NCBI GenBank assembly: GCA_046590205.1
Contig: JBKJTT010000050.1
Coordinates: 1 to 49,748, forward strand
DNA length: 49,748 nucleotides
Source of the DNA: DATDEW01 sp046590205
GTDB taxonomy: Bacteria > Bacteroidota > Ignavibacteria > Palsa-1295
Reading direction: 5' to 3'
Shown: piece by piece, positions 1-8,277 of the stretch
Layout: every line of letters starts with the position of its first letter
How positions within the stretch are numbered: the first letter of the stretch is position 1
Notes under the pieces: generated by a model
Database searches by the model: none
What the model was told of the DNA's origin: nothing
What the model saw: the letters and a program-made list of their open reading frames with translations, nothing else
Translations under genes and position numbers: made by a program

Positions 1-77
1 GGCTTCATAAGCGAATCGGTCTGCGCCAAAAGCGGGGCAGCCAAAAGCAGTATTGCGATAATGACGAGATGCTTCAT
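1..77 (-). CDS. Secreted protein, N-terminal fragment
   Basis: The first 25 codons of a minus-strand gene that leaves the window at its left edge. The start ATG is at 77-75. The visible residues read MKHLVIIAILLLAAPLLAQ followed by TDSLMK, a classic Sec signal peptide with cleavage expected after the AQ. A TATATTTG box lies 28 bases upstream. Nothing can be said about the mature protein. Confidence 0.7.
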   Translation of the reverse strand, partial: MKHLVIIAILLLAAPLLAQTDSLMK

Positions 78-104
78 ATTCGGTTGGAGAGTTTGTTGTA
101 CGTA

Positions 105-112
105 CAAATATA
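105..112 (-). promoter_or_regulatory. Candidate -7 box (TAnnTTTG)
   Basis: Read on the minus strand the bases are TATATTTG, an exact match to the Bacteroidota sigma-A -7 consensus, 28 bases upstream of the start at 77. A TTG lies about 24 bases further upstream, slightly far for the -33 element. Identification is by consensus only. Confidence 0.4.
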
Positions 113-280
113 CGTCATTTACAAACGCTGTAGCTCCAAGAATATGTCCATTAAATCTCGTTCATATTGATTTCGGTTTGCTTTATTTTGGTCTGTAAGT
201 CATTTATATTCATCACTCTAATTGTGCACCACACTCAAGCTCAAATCTTAAACTTCAAAGCGTAAAGGGTAGGGGATGGT

Positions 281-300
281 TGGTGCTAAGAATTTACACA
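281..300 (+). repeat. Dispersed GGTGC motif, copy 1
   Basis: TGGTGCTAAGAATTTACACA matches 10545-10564 at 18 of 20 positions. In both places a GCACCACA lies upstream and can pair with the TGGTGC, with a spacer of about 50 bases here and about 18 bases at the second site. A looser third version (GCACCACA then GGGTGCTAGAA) is at about 36321-36354. It is in non-coding DNA in all three cases. Function unknown. Confidence 0.35.
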
Positions 301-643
301 TTTGAATTGGTCAAGTAACGAGGGGTTATGGTAATGGGGAAATGAGGGGATAGGACTCTCATTTAAGCTTTAAAGTTTAAGCTTCAAGCTTGATAAGTGC
401 TCATAAAAACACCTACAAAAATACGAAATAAAAAGCTCCGAAACAAGTGCCCACGCGAATAAAATTACTATACGACATCTTACCCATTGGCTCTCAACTA
501 AATACACTATTCACATTTTATCCACATTGCGATTCCACTCCGTTTTCGCAGAAAATCGTGGGCACCTATTCAAAGTCAGAAAGTGCATGAATAAATCGGC
601 TGCAATTAAGGTTATTATAGAATATGTAATTTCGTCAGATACA

Positions 644-1156
644 ATGATCAAGAGACTATCTTCTGTCGTATTTATTCTGTTTTACTTATGTACCGCGTCA
701 TTGAGCGAAGCACAAATATTATCAAGGAAGATACTATTCTCCGATGTAAAAAAGTCGTTAGTTGATATTGATGTTGACACCACAAAGAGCAAACATTGGA
801 ACGCGAGTTATTATTCAGAATCTTCTTGTTTGTCTTCTCCAATCTACAAGGATGTCACTCAGGCTGGAATTAGTGGCGACGTTAGCTTTGATGTATATAA
901 AGACACGGTGTTAAGATTTCTTTGGGAAAAGCCGCGTCATTGGGGGATGAATGATTATGATACGATAAGTTCTATGCTTAAGCACATCAGCGAGTTTACG
1001 AACAAGAAATTTGTAGAGACCGAGTCCGTCGACTACGAAACGACAGAGTACATTTGGCAGTACAAGGTCGATAACTATTACTATCTAATAGTTAATAGGT
1101 TTTACATCAGGTTCATGTCTGACCATCCCACTTTCCATAAGATGGGGATGAAGTAA
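644..1156 (+). CDS. Secreted hypothetical protein
   Basis: I do not recognise this 170-residue protein. I chose the ATG at 644 because it begins a clear Sec signal peptide, MIKRLSSVVFILFYLCTA, ending near SLSEAQ. The frame is open back to 527, but the extra residues are not signal-like and would bury this peptide. The mature part is rich in Tyr, Asp and Trp with no repeats, no lipobox and no T9SS tail, so it is probably periplasmic or surface-exposed. It is convergent with the subtilase gene, whose stop is about 10 bases away. Confidence 0.6.
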   Translation: MIKRLSSVVFILFYLCTASLSEAQILSRKILFSDVKKSLVDIDVDTTKSKHWNASYYSESSCLSSPIYKDVTQAGISGDVSFDVYKDTVLRFLWEKPRHWGMNDYDTISSMLKHISEFTNKKFVETESVDYETTEYIWQYKVDNYYYLIVNRFYIRFMSDHPTFHKMGMK

Positions 1157-1165
1157 GAATATTTC

Positions 1166-4162
1166 CTAATCTCCCCCCACAACCCTCGCCAGATACACAA
1201 CCCCACCACTAACAACTCTTACAAGATACTGACCTTGCGGAAGTGGGAGACCTGTCAGCGTAACATCATTTCCTGTTACTTCTTTGCGGAGGAGTTCTCT
1301 GCCTAAGACATCTATGATTGATATGATGCTCTTCGCGTTTGCTTCGCCGTTCCACTTTAGGTGTAAGCGTGAGGAGAATGGGTTTGGCGTTACGCGTAAG
1401 CTTTCTGCTTGCGGTTTTTCCGGTGTGACAGATACCGTGCCATAGAATTCATCTCGCGCTTTATCTACTGATGCAAGCGCATCTGCTTCGGTTTCGCCGA
1501 GTGCGATGACGTATGTCATGCGAAGCGAATCAAGCGTCTTCATCGGTACGTTTTTGAGTCCGATAACCGTCGAGACATCACCCGGACCAGCCGAGAGGCG
1601 CGGGATGATCATCGAGTACCATTTCTCCGCACGGTCGAATCCGCTGTATGTAGAGACGCTTCCGTTCGAGCCGTCATTGTCAAGCCCATAGTAATGCCGC
1701 ACTGCGCCAGAAGGTAACGCACTGATAAGCCGTACCGCAACGACGGGGTAATTATCTTCAAGACGTCTTGTGATTGCAGTGATGCCGTCATCGGCAAGAC
1801 GTGTAGTGTTTAACGCACCCGAGAGCCCAATATCCCAATCCATAAAGAGTGCGATGGACGTAGTATCGTTTAGCTCTGCGCCGCTCGCCGTTTCGCGTTT
1901 GCGAAGAAGATAATCAACGACGACTGCGCGAGACGATGCGCCTTCGGTAAATGCATACGAGCGCTGTGTTACGATTACGCCGACTTCGGTCTCGAACGAT
2001 GCGTTGGAATCTGCATACTCTGTGATAAGCTCTTGCGCTGCTTTGGGTTTATCTGGTAAGGTGTTCTTTATCGGGGATACGATCTTATAATCCTGATCGC
2101 TTGAATATCCATTAGCCGACGGTGCGCCGCTTACGAGCCGCTCGGTCGAAGTCCCGACCATCAGCCCTGCCTGCCATAAAAGACTTCTGCCGGATGGAGA
2201 AATATATTCGGGTGCTTCGCGCCAAAGAAATCCGTTGCCCTGATTATTCATCGGCGGATCGTTATATCCAATGTTCGCCTTGCTATCGAAGGTAACGGTG
2301 AGTTCGTTCTTGTTCAAATCCAGATATGCAGGATTGACGATGAAGGAGAAATGATCGTAATCCGGTCCGTATCCTGTCGGGTTGTCATAGAACGTAACGC
2401 GGACGAGCGCCTTGGTATTCGGTGCTGCATTATCAGTTGCTGTTACCTTCAACGATCCCTGTAAGTTTTGGATAAGGTCAAGTGTGTTGCCACTTCCGAA
2501 GTACACGATACTTGTCGAGAGAGCAACCGCTTCATTGCCCATGAAGAGTTCGACCTTGCCCGTTAGGTTCTCGACGCGAGTAAGATAATTACGAACATGA
2601 ATAACGACGTCGGCTTTTTCTCCCGGCTCAAGGATGCCGTTCGCATTTGCATCGAGTATCTCGAAGCGGTCAATTCGCGCAGAGAAAAGCGTTGTGTCTT
2701 TTACGGCGCGATAGATATTCACACTCCCTCTGCCGGCATAACCCTTTTTGTATTCTTCAACAGTAAATGTATCCGTTGCGGCGCGTAGCTGCTCCATTGC
2801 CTGCTCGGGTGGCATGTATGGATACTTCTGGCGCACAAGCGCAAGCGCAGCGGCTGCGTTAGGTGCTGCCATTGACGTACCTGTGTTAGCGCGATAGGTA
2901 TTGCCGGGGACGGTCGAGAGTACGACAGTGCCGGGAGCGGAGAGATCAAGATACGGACCAAAGTTCGAGTAACTTGCGAGGTTACCGCCCTGGTCGTTCG
3001 CGCCGACAGAGAGCGCACCTTTATACGATGCAGGAAAGAAATCCTGAAACGCTCCGTTGTTGCCGCTTGCTCCGACTACAGCACAGTTCTTTGATGTAGA
3101 ATACTCTACTAAGTCCTGCTCGGCTGACGAGCGCGTCGTGCCGCCCCATGAATTATTCGAGACGACTGCGCCCATATCGGCAGCATAGACGATCGCCTCA
3201 TAGCCGTGATCGATTGTTCCGCCGCCGTCATCACCTGCTTTGAGCGGTAAAAGTCGTGTGCCGAATGCTATGCCTGTTACACCGGTTTTATTATTTCCCG
3301 TCGCACACATGATGCCGCCTGTATGCGTACCGTGATCTGCGCCGCCTGATACAGGGTTGTTATCAGGTGCAAGTCCGTTATACCCCGCGAAGTCCCAGCC
3401 ATGCCAATCATCGACGAAGCCATTCGTATCATCGTCAATTCCGTTTGCGCGTTTATCATAGCCGTCGGCATCAGTCCCCGTCTCGCTGTAATTTGTATAG
3501 ATAGCGTCGCGAAGGTCTTTATGTGTCCAGTCAGTGCCGACATCAATGACAGCGATGAGCGTATTGGTATCACCGCGAACAATATCCCATGCAAGCCCAG
3601 CGCTCATTTGTGGCGGCGCATACTGCTGCGAGTAAAGCGAATCGTTCGGCGTGTAGATAAGCGGATAACTTCTGTAACGCGGCGTTACCTCTTCGACCGA
3701 CGCGGATTTTGCTATCGTAGCCGCTAATGCTTCGGGGGTAACGTTGCCTGTATAAACTATCTCAAACCAGCGTGAGACTCTGTCCTCAACTTTGCGAAGA
3801 CGTGCCATCTCCGGTGTCTCCCAGATTTTTACACCCTGATTTCTCGTCTTATAGAAGAGAAAGGGATTCATCGAGCGGCGAAGTTCGGGGTTCGCGACCG
3901 AGTGCTGCGGAATAAGCGGACGGAATTTCTCGACCTGAATATCTTTCGGAAGCACGAAGAACGACGAGGGGATTTCGCTCGCTGAGATAGCAAGCGATTG
4001 TGGATCTTTGAGCGACGGAATCTTCGAGGCGAACATCTCTTGGGCGCGCCCTGCGTCATCATGCGAAATAAGCACAAGTAACCGCCCCGGTATAGCATCA
4101 GGGTTCTGCGCAAAGCCCGAACCAGCCGCGCAAAGAAGGAGGAATGCAAAAAGTTGTTTCAT
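1166..4162 (-). CDS. S8 subtilisin-like serine protease, T9SS-secreted
   Basis: A 998-residue secreted subtilase. The ATG at 4162 is chosen because it opens a signal peptide (MKQLFAFLLLCAAGSGFAQ); the upstream in-frame extension is not signal-like. The catalytic triad is visible in order: Asp about 207 in AVIDVGTDW, His about 277 in DHGTHTGG and Ser about 430 in GTSMAAPNAA. A long beta-rich segment follows, then a C-terminal type IX sorting domain with the usual TPNPFSS, DVLGRELL and LPQGQYLVRV motifs. The family degrades extracellular protein; export and anchoring by T9SS is inferred from the tail. Its upstream region carries a 55-bp duplicate of the next gene's 3' end. Confidence 0.93.
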   Translation of the reverse strand: MKQLFAFLLLCAAGSGFAQNPDAIPGRLLVLISHDDAGRAQEMFASKIPSLKDPQSLAISASEIPSSFFVLPKDIQVEKFRPLIPQHSVANPELRRSMNPFLFYKTRNQGVKIWETPEMARLRKVEDRVSRWFEIVYTGNVTPEALAATIAKSASVEEVTPRYRSYPLIYTPNDSLYSQQYAPPQMSAGLAWDIVRGDTNTLIAVIDVGTDWTHKDLRDAIYTNYSETGTDADGYDKRANGIDDDTNGFVDDWHGWDFAGYNGLAPDNNPVSGGADHGTHTGGIMCATGNNKTGVTGIAFGTRLLPLKAGDDGGGTIDHGYEAIVYAADMGAVVSNNSWGGTTRSSAEQDLVEYSTSKNCAVVGASGNNGAFQDFFPASYKGALSVGANDQGGNLASYSNFGPYLDLSAPGTVVLSTVPGNTYRANTGTSMAAPNAAAALALVRQKYPYMPPEQAMEQLRAATDTFTVEEYKKGYAGRGSVNIYRAVKDTTLFSARIDRFEILDANANGILEPGEKADVVIHVRNYLTRVENLTGKVELFMGNEAVALSTSIVYFGSGNTLDLIQNLQGSLKVTATDNAAPNTKALVRVTFYDNPTGYGPDYDHFSFIVNPAYLDLNKNELTVTFDSKANIGYNDPPMNNQGNGFLWREAPEYISPSGRSLLWQAGLMVGTSTERLVSGAPSANGYSSDQDYKIVSPIKNTLPDKPKAAQELITEYADSNASFETEVGVIVTQRSYAFTEGASSRAVVVDYLLRKRETASGAELNDTTSIALFMDWDIGLSGALNTTRLADDGITAITRRLEDNYPVVAVRLISALPSGAVRHYYGLDNDGSNGSVSTYSGFDRAEKWYSMIIPRLSAGPGDVSTVIGLKNVPMKTLDSLRMTYVIALGETEADALASVDKARDEFYGTVSVTPEKPQAESLRVTPNPFSSRLHLKWNGEANAKSIISIIDVLGRELLRKEVTGNDVTLTGLPLPQGQYLVRVVSGGVVYLARVVGGD

Positions 4163-4197
4163 ACTAATATATTCAACACGATTCAGGCGAAAAAGTA

Positions 4198-4252
4198 TCA
4201 CCGAACCACGCTGATACGCGAGGTAAAAACTTCTTGATTAGTGCTTATCTTT
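4198..4252 (-). repeat. 55-bp direct repeat, downstream copy
   Basis: Matches 4981-5035 at 54 of 55 positions in the same orientation. The copy at 4981 is the last 18 codons, including the TGA stop, of the SBBP gene. This copy sits beyond the toxin gene, just upstream of the subtilase. The single difference (at 4219) is at a third codon position and would be synonymous (Ser). After a 4-base CCGG interruption the match resumes for about 6 bases up to the toxin stop codon. Confidence 0.9.
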
Positions 4253-4257
4253 CCGGA

Positions 4258-4708
4258 CTATACTTCGTTTGCCAGCCGCAGTGCTTCTGCTCGAAGTTCT
4301 TCACTCACGTAGAATCCATTCAGTTCTAATTCTGAAAGCGCAATAGCGAGAGATGGTATCAACTCTTTTTGTTTTGCCTTGACCAAGATACCTACCGTAC
4401 CTATTTGCGAAAGCCCCATACCTGTGGCTATTTGCCTTGCGCGCTTATCATCAAGTATAATAGGACAGTTTTGCTCAAGCGCAAGAGAGATAGCTTCTGA
4501 TTCACCTGCACCGAGAATAAGCCGCAACGAACGGGTGAGGTTTACATCGCTTGGCATCATTACTTTAGCAAATGGTATCGCGTTTGCAAATTCATCGAGT
4601 ACCGCAGGTGGAATGAGTATGTCGGTGTAGAGTGCAGGGGTGGAGTTCAAGTCTGTCCATCCTATGGAGTCCGATAAGACAGGATGTATCAGCAACAACG
4701 ACCGACAT
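4258..4708 (-). pseudogene. DUF3368 PIN-like toxin, frameshifted
   Basis: A VapC-like PIN-fold toxin of the DUF3368 family, expected to be an Mg-dependent RNase. The natural start is the ATG at 4708-4706, which overlaps the antitoxin stop as TAATG. From there the frame reads the family N-terminus MSVVVADTSCLIGLHRMDRL and then hits a stop. The rest of the domain (DILIPPAVLDEF, GESEAISLALE, ILDDKRARQIA, GTVGILVKAKQ) is one frame over. Removing one base from the four-G run at 4637-4640 gives an uninterrupted 149-residue protein of canonical form. So there is one extra base: a real null mutation, a sequencing error, or less likely programmed frameshifting. A TTG-start reading at 4698 lacks the conserved N-terminal Asp-Thr-Ser. 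Confidence 0.85.
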
Positions 4709-4932
4709 TATGATGCGACTTCAGCTCGGAGTTCTTCGGCAGTGTAATTAGCAACCGGTATCTTTGCATGATGCAATACTTCAAGGAAAGCCGGGTACGT
4801 ATAGCCCGAGAGTTCTGCTGCCTGACCAAGCGATATCCTGCCTGTTTCAAACAGTTTCATCGCAAGCAGTAACTCTGCATCTTCTTCAGATATCCCCATT
4901 GGGAGCCGTATGGTAGCTTGTGCTGTCTGCAT
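4708..4932 (-). CDS. UPF0175 family antitoxin
   Basis: A 74-residue protein matching the UPF0175 family: ATIRLPMGISEEDAELLLAMKLFE, split here as an N-terminal strand-helix, then ISLGQAAELSGYTYPAFLEVL, a helix-turn-helix-like segment, then IPVANYTAEEL. In this family the protein normally neutralises the adjacent DUF3368 PIN toxin and represses the operon. Its TAA stop overlaps the toxin ATG by one base, which implies translational coupling. No good promoter box is seen directly upstream. With the toxin frame broken, the antitoxin may be the only functional product. Confidence 0.88.
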   Translation of the reverse strand: MQTAQATIRLPMGISEEDAELLLAMKLFETGRISLGQAAELSGYTYPAFLEVLHHAKIPVANYTAEELRAEVAS

Positions 4933-4980
4933 ACAATACTAACATCACCCTTGAACGATATAATTCTCCGAAATCATAAC

Positions 4981-5035
4981 TCACCGAACCACGCTGATAC
5001 GTGAGGTAAAAACTTCTTGATTAGTGCTTATCTTT
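4981..5035 (-). repeat. 55-bp direct repeat, original copy
   Basis: This is the 3' end of the SBBP gene, coding for the last residues of its sorting domain and the stop codon. The same sequence recurs at 4198-4252 with one mismatch. The two copies bracket the toxin-antitoxin pair, giving a unit of about 783 bp from one repeat start to the next. Confidence 0.9.
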
Positions 5036-6699
5036 ACTATATAGGAGCCAATAGGCAGCTCGCTCACATCAAGTGACTCCTCATGCTCACCCTCTGACTG
5101 CACACCCATCTCCCGACGAAGAACCTCACGACCGAGTATGTCGTGGAGGGTGATTGTGACTGATGATGAGGTCGGGAGCGTATAATTGATCGTAGTATAT
5201 CCGGACGAAGGGTTTGGGTATGGACTTAGCTTGCCGGGTATAAATTTATTTGATACCGAAGTGGTAGCTTCACTTAATTTTGCAACAAATATACCTCGCT
5301 TATCAAGCATGCCAGGCACGTTCAGATACGGGAAGCGATATTCGAAATACCCCATAGTATAGACGGACCGGTTTAATAATATAATTGACTCATTCCCATA
5401 GTATTTATCATAAAGCTTGTTCGAAGCGGCTAACCATTTCAGATCTCCTGCCGAATCTAGCTTTGCTATATAATTATGTATAGTATTGCTTTCAAAAGCT
5501 ATCGTTGAATCCACAAATATACTCGTATCAGATAGTTGACCGGATATATAGATATCACCGGAAGGATCTAACGCTAACCCTTTTGCGGTGTTATAATGAC
5601 CGAATATAGATTTTGCCCATTGAAGCTCACCTGCGCTATTGTATTTAATAATGTATGAGTTTTCATCACCTTCATTAGGGAACGAACCCCCTGGCGTATA
5701 CCTACGTCTTGCTAATAGTGATACTCCGTCAACACCAACAGAATCAAAGAAAATACCAACAGCAATAATATTACCGTGTTTATCTATTGCAATGTTCTCG
5801 CCTTCATCTTCGGCACCCAAACTGCCAATGTATTTGCCCCAAGTCGGCGTACCATTCGAGTCAAAACAAACGATAAAAGCATCATCCCTATATATGCTTG
5901 CAAGCGAGATGTTCCCAAAGCGTAATGTATCGTAAAAAATACCTGTTATAGCAATTGACTTATTTGCACCTATTGCTATATTTAATACAGGACCAAGTTC
6001 TCTGTTAGTTGATATAGTCCCTATTGGTGATATCCAGATAAGATTTGCTTCATTGTCGAGTTTTGCTACGAACGTATATTTTTTCCTAAAATCAACATCG
6101 TATTCAGGAGGTGATACTATGGTATCTCCAAAAATGGTCGGATACCATAAATATCCGCAAGTGTACATCTCTCCGTTCGGACCTAATTTTGTTGATCGTA
6201 ATTTTGGTACCGGATAACCATGAGTTAACGTGTCTACATGGTAGACATCCTTCACCCAGATCGGCTCACAGTCATTCGTAAACTTTGCATAGAAGGCAGA
6301 TGATTTTGATCTTGCTTTCAGCCCTAATCCGTTGAAGTTAATGGTATCAGTGAAGAAGCCTGTCGCTATAATATTATTGTCTTTGTCTATTAAAATATCA
6401 TAGATCGCATTATACTCTGTTATCCCAAAGGCCTTGACCCATAAGAAAGAACCTTTACTATCAAATTTTGTAATAAAAAAGTCTCCTTGGCCAACACGAA
6501 GAATGGTGTCGTTGTTTGATATGATGAGATTGCCGCCACATATGCCTCCGATAAAGGTGTTCCCATTTGAATCAATTGCAAATGGGTTTGAGTCGTAGTG
6601 CCCTCCGTTAATAATACCTTCCGCCCACTCCCAAGACATATTTTGTGCACGAGAGGAGTTGAAGACCAGCAGAAGCAATAAAAAGACAGATATTTTCAT
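4981..6699 (-). CDS. SBBP-repeat beta-propeller protein with T9SS tail
   Basis: A 572-residue secreted protein. It starts with a signal peptide (MKISVFLLLLLVFNSSRAQ) and then carries repeated units of the SBBP type, in which phrases such as 'IDSNGNTFIGG', 'DKDNNIIATGFF', 'DKHGNIIAVGIFF' and 'DPSGDIYISGQL' recur about every 50-60 residues, as expected for propeller blades. The C-terminus, from about residue 490, is a type IX sorting domain (SPYPNPSSGYTTINY, LHDILGREVL, LPIGSYIVKI). Location is inferred to be outer membrane or extracellular; function unknown. Its 3' end is duplicated beyond the toxin-antitoxin pair. Confidence 0.9.
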   Translation of the reverse strand: MKISVFLLLLLVFNSSRAQNMSWEWAEGIINGGHYDSNPFAIDSNGNTFIGGICGGNLIISNNDTILRVGQGDFFITKFDSKGSFLWVKAFGITEYNAIYDILIDKDNNIIATGFFTDTINFNGLGLKARSKSSAFYAKFTNDCEPIWVKDVYHVDTLTHGYPVPKLRSTKLGPNGEMYTCGYLWYPTIFGDTIVSPPEYDVDFRKKYTFVAKLDNEANLIWISPIGTISTNRELGPVLNIAIGANKSIAITGIFYDTLRFGNISLASIYRDDAFIVCFDSNGTPTWGKYIGSLGAEDEGENIAIDKHGNIIAVGIFFDSVGVDGVSLLARRRYTPGGSFPNEGDENSYIIKYNSAGELQWAKSIFGHYNTAKGLALDPSGDIYISGQLSDTSIFVDSTIAFESNTIHNYIAKLDSAGDLKWLAASNKLYDKYYGNESIILLNRSVYTMGYFEYRFPYLNVPGMLDKRGIFVAKLSEATTSVSNKFIPGKLSPYPNPSSGYTTINYTLPTSSSVTITLHDILGREVLRREMGVQSEGEHEESLDVSELPIGSYIVKISTNQEVFTSRISVVR

Positions 6700-6743
6700 A
6701 TGTGTAATAACCTCAAGATACTTGATTTGTTACCTTTGATATT

Positions 6744-7424
6744 TTACTTCCCATTCCCCTCCAACACCAGTACACACTCTCCTTTTACATCTTCGGGGAA
6801 TTTCTTTTCTATGGCTTCTAATACTTCTGTGAGTGTGCCGCGGTAGAATGTCTCGTGGAGTTTGGTTATCTCGCGGGCGAGGGCACAGCCGCGCTCCGTG
6901 CCGCAGACCTCGATGAGTTCTTTCAGCAGTTTTTTTATGCGGTATGGTGATTCATAGATGACCGATGTTCGCGCTTCTGCGCTGACCTCCCGAAGCCGCG
7001 TTTGGCGACCTTTCTTTTGTGGGAGAAATCCTTCAAAGACAAAACCGTTCGTATCAAGCCCAGATGCCGAGAGCGCTGCTATTGCGGCACATGCACCGGG
7101 AATAGGCACGACCTCAACACCAAGCGCAATCGCTTCTTTTACAATAGCCCATGCCGGATCAGATATACCCGGTGTACCTGCATCAGTGATAAGCGCGACC
7201 GTCGCCCCTGTCCGAAGATCCTCCGATAGCTCCGAGGCGCGGCGTTTCTCGTTCTGCGAGTGATAGCTTACGAGTCGGCGCGGCGAAATGCCATGTCGCT
7301 CGAAGAGTATCCGCGCATGGCGCGTATCCTCGCAGGCGATGATATCCGCTTCCTGCATAAGCCGAATCGCGCGGAGCGTGATGTCCTCGAGGTTGCCTAT
7401 CGGGGTTGAGATCAAATAAAGCAT
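6744..7424 (-). CDS. rsmI: 16S rRNA (cytidine1402-2'-O)-methyltransferase RsmI
   Basis: RsmI transfers a methyl group from S-adenosylmethionine to the 2'-O of C1402 in 16S rRNA, fine-tuning decoding at the P site. The 226-residue protein has the tetrapyrrole-methylase fold signatures: STPIGNLEDIT (6-16), CEDTR (31-35), the DAGTPGISDP loop (81-90), IPGACAAIAALSASGL and the LAREITKLHE segment. It lacks the C-terminal extension found in longer homologues of about 280 residues, which is common. The start ATG at 7424 leads directly into the conserved LYLISTPIGN. It appears monocistronic, followed by a palindromic repeat upstream. Confidence 0.96.
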   Translation of the reverse strand: MLYLISTPIGNLEDITLRAIRLMQEADIIACEDTRHARILFERHGISPRRLVSYHSQNEKRRASELSEDLRTGATVALITDAGTPGISDPAWAIVKEAIALGVEVVPIPGACAAIAALSASGLDTNGFVFEGFLPQKKGRQTRLREVSAEARTSVIYESPYRIKKLLKELIEVCGTERGCALAREITKLHETFYRGTLTEVLEAIEKKFPEDVKGECVLVLEGNGK

Positions 7425-7477
7425 GTGGGTAGTCGTTAGTTTTTAGCCGTTAGCCGTTAGCTAAACATGTCTGTCGG

Positions 7478-7594
7478 GTGTCATTGCGAGGAGTGGCTTT
7501 AGCCCAACGAAGCAATCTAAGATCTCTGAAGTTATGTTAGCATCGGTATTTTAGATTGCTTCGTCGCTCGAAGACTCGCTCCTCGCAATGACAC
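7478..7594. repeat. Palindromic dispersed repeat (GTCATTGCGAGG family)
   Basis: An imperfect inverted repeat. The left arm starts GTCATTGCGAGGAG and runs to CGAAGCAATCTAA (7508-7520); the right arm starts TTAGATTGCTTCG (7551) and ends CTCCTCGCAATGAC. The same arms recur at 35054-35153. I recall closely similar palindromes in many unrelated bacterial genomes. It is probably a REP/MITE-like unit that can form a long hairpin in RNA. Confidence 0.85.
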
Positions 7595-7652
7595 GTTATT
7601 ACGTTGTCCCAATAAAGACAACCGAATCGGATGGAAGTATGTTCTTAAAACA

Positions 7653-8201
7653 ATGGTTAGACTATATATAGTATTACTTCTCGCACTTTTTGTTAGCTCC
7701 TGCTCGACTCATCGCACGGCGACGATGGGGTGGGAGGGGGACAAGGTTCGGTTACGTGTTGCACCACCGGGTGGTGGGACGCTCTTCTCGTCACCTTCGC
7801 TTACGTGCTTGACGTGCAACGAAGTAGTCCCGACGTTTGCAGTTGATCTTGACGATAACGGCAGTTCGCTTTTTTATCTCGGCGAAGCCGATGAGCGCAT
7901 CACTCACCGATTTAATTTCTCTGCAGCGGGTATTGACACTGCGTTGCTCTTGCAGCAACCTTCGCCGAAAGAAGCATCTGCAAGATACACACTTGAGCAA
8001 CCTTTAACAGGACGCATCGTTATTTTAGATTATTCACCCATGTATTCAAACCCTGATATGAAGCAGTCGGTCGGCGCACTTGAGCGCCGCGACGAAGCAA
8101 ATATCTTTGGCGAAGACGCTATATTCTTCCATGTACATCACCCGAAGTATAAACAGCCGGTGTATGTCTTGCGGAGCAACGGGATGCGGGTTGGGGAGTA
8201 A
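7653..8201 (+). CDS. Lipoprotein of unknown function
   Basis: A 182-residue predicted lipoprotein. The signal peptide MVRLYIVLLLALFVSSC ends in a lipobox with Cys17 as the lipidated residue. A CLTC pair lies around residue 50. No family is recognised. The rest is beta-rich, with no repeats, and no T9SS tail. It stands alone between the palindromic repeat at 7478-7594 and the aminotransferase gene at 8278; a link to either neighbour is not evident. Confidence 0.75.
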   Translation: MVRLYIVLLLALFVSSCSTHRTATMGWEGDKVRLRVAPPGGGTLFSSPSLTCLTCNEVVPTFAVDLDDNGSSLFYLGEADERITHRFNFSAAGIDTALLLQQPSPKEASARYTLEQPLTGRIVILDYSPMYSNPDMKQSVGALERRDEANIFGEDAIFFHVHHPKYKQPVYVLRSNGMRVGE

Positions 8202-8277
8202 GGAGTGTGCTGGGCTCTGTGTGTTATGTGCTGTGTATTTTTGACGAACGACGATTCACGAAACACGATTGCCGACC

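Larger units (their letters stand above)
78..643. other. Intergenic stretch with no convincing gene
   Basis: About 570 bases separate the divergent starts at 77 and 644. No good coding frame is visible. The stretch is AT-rich, with several AAGCTT motifs around 364-391. It also holds a GCACCACA motif (226-233) and a TGGTGCTAAGAATTTACACA motif (281-300) that reappear nearly unchanged at 10521-10564. An in-frame extension of the next gene back to 527 is possible but lacks signal-peptide character. Confidence 0.5.

Noticed and set aside
3868..4149. Several frames on both strands inside the subtilase gene
   Set aside because: They are frame shadows of a well-supported 998-codon gene with an intact catalytic triad.
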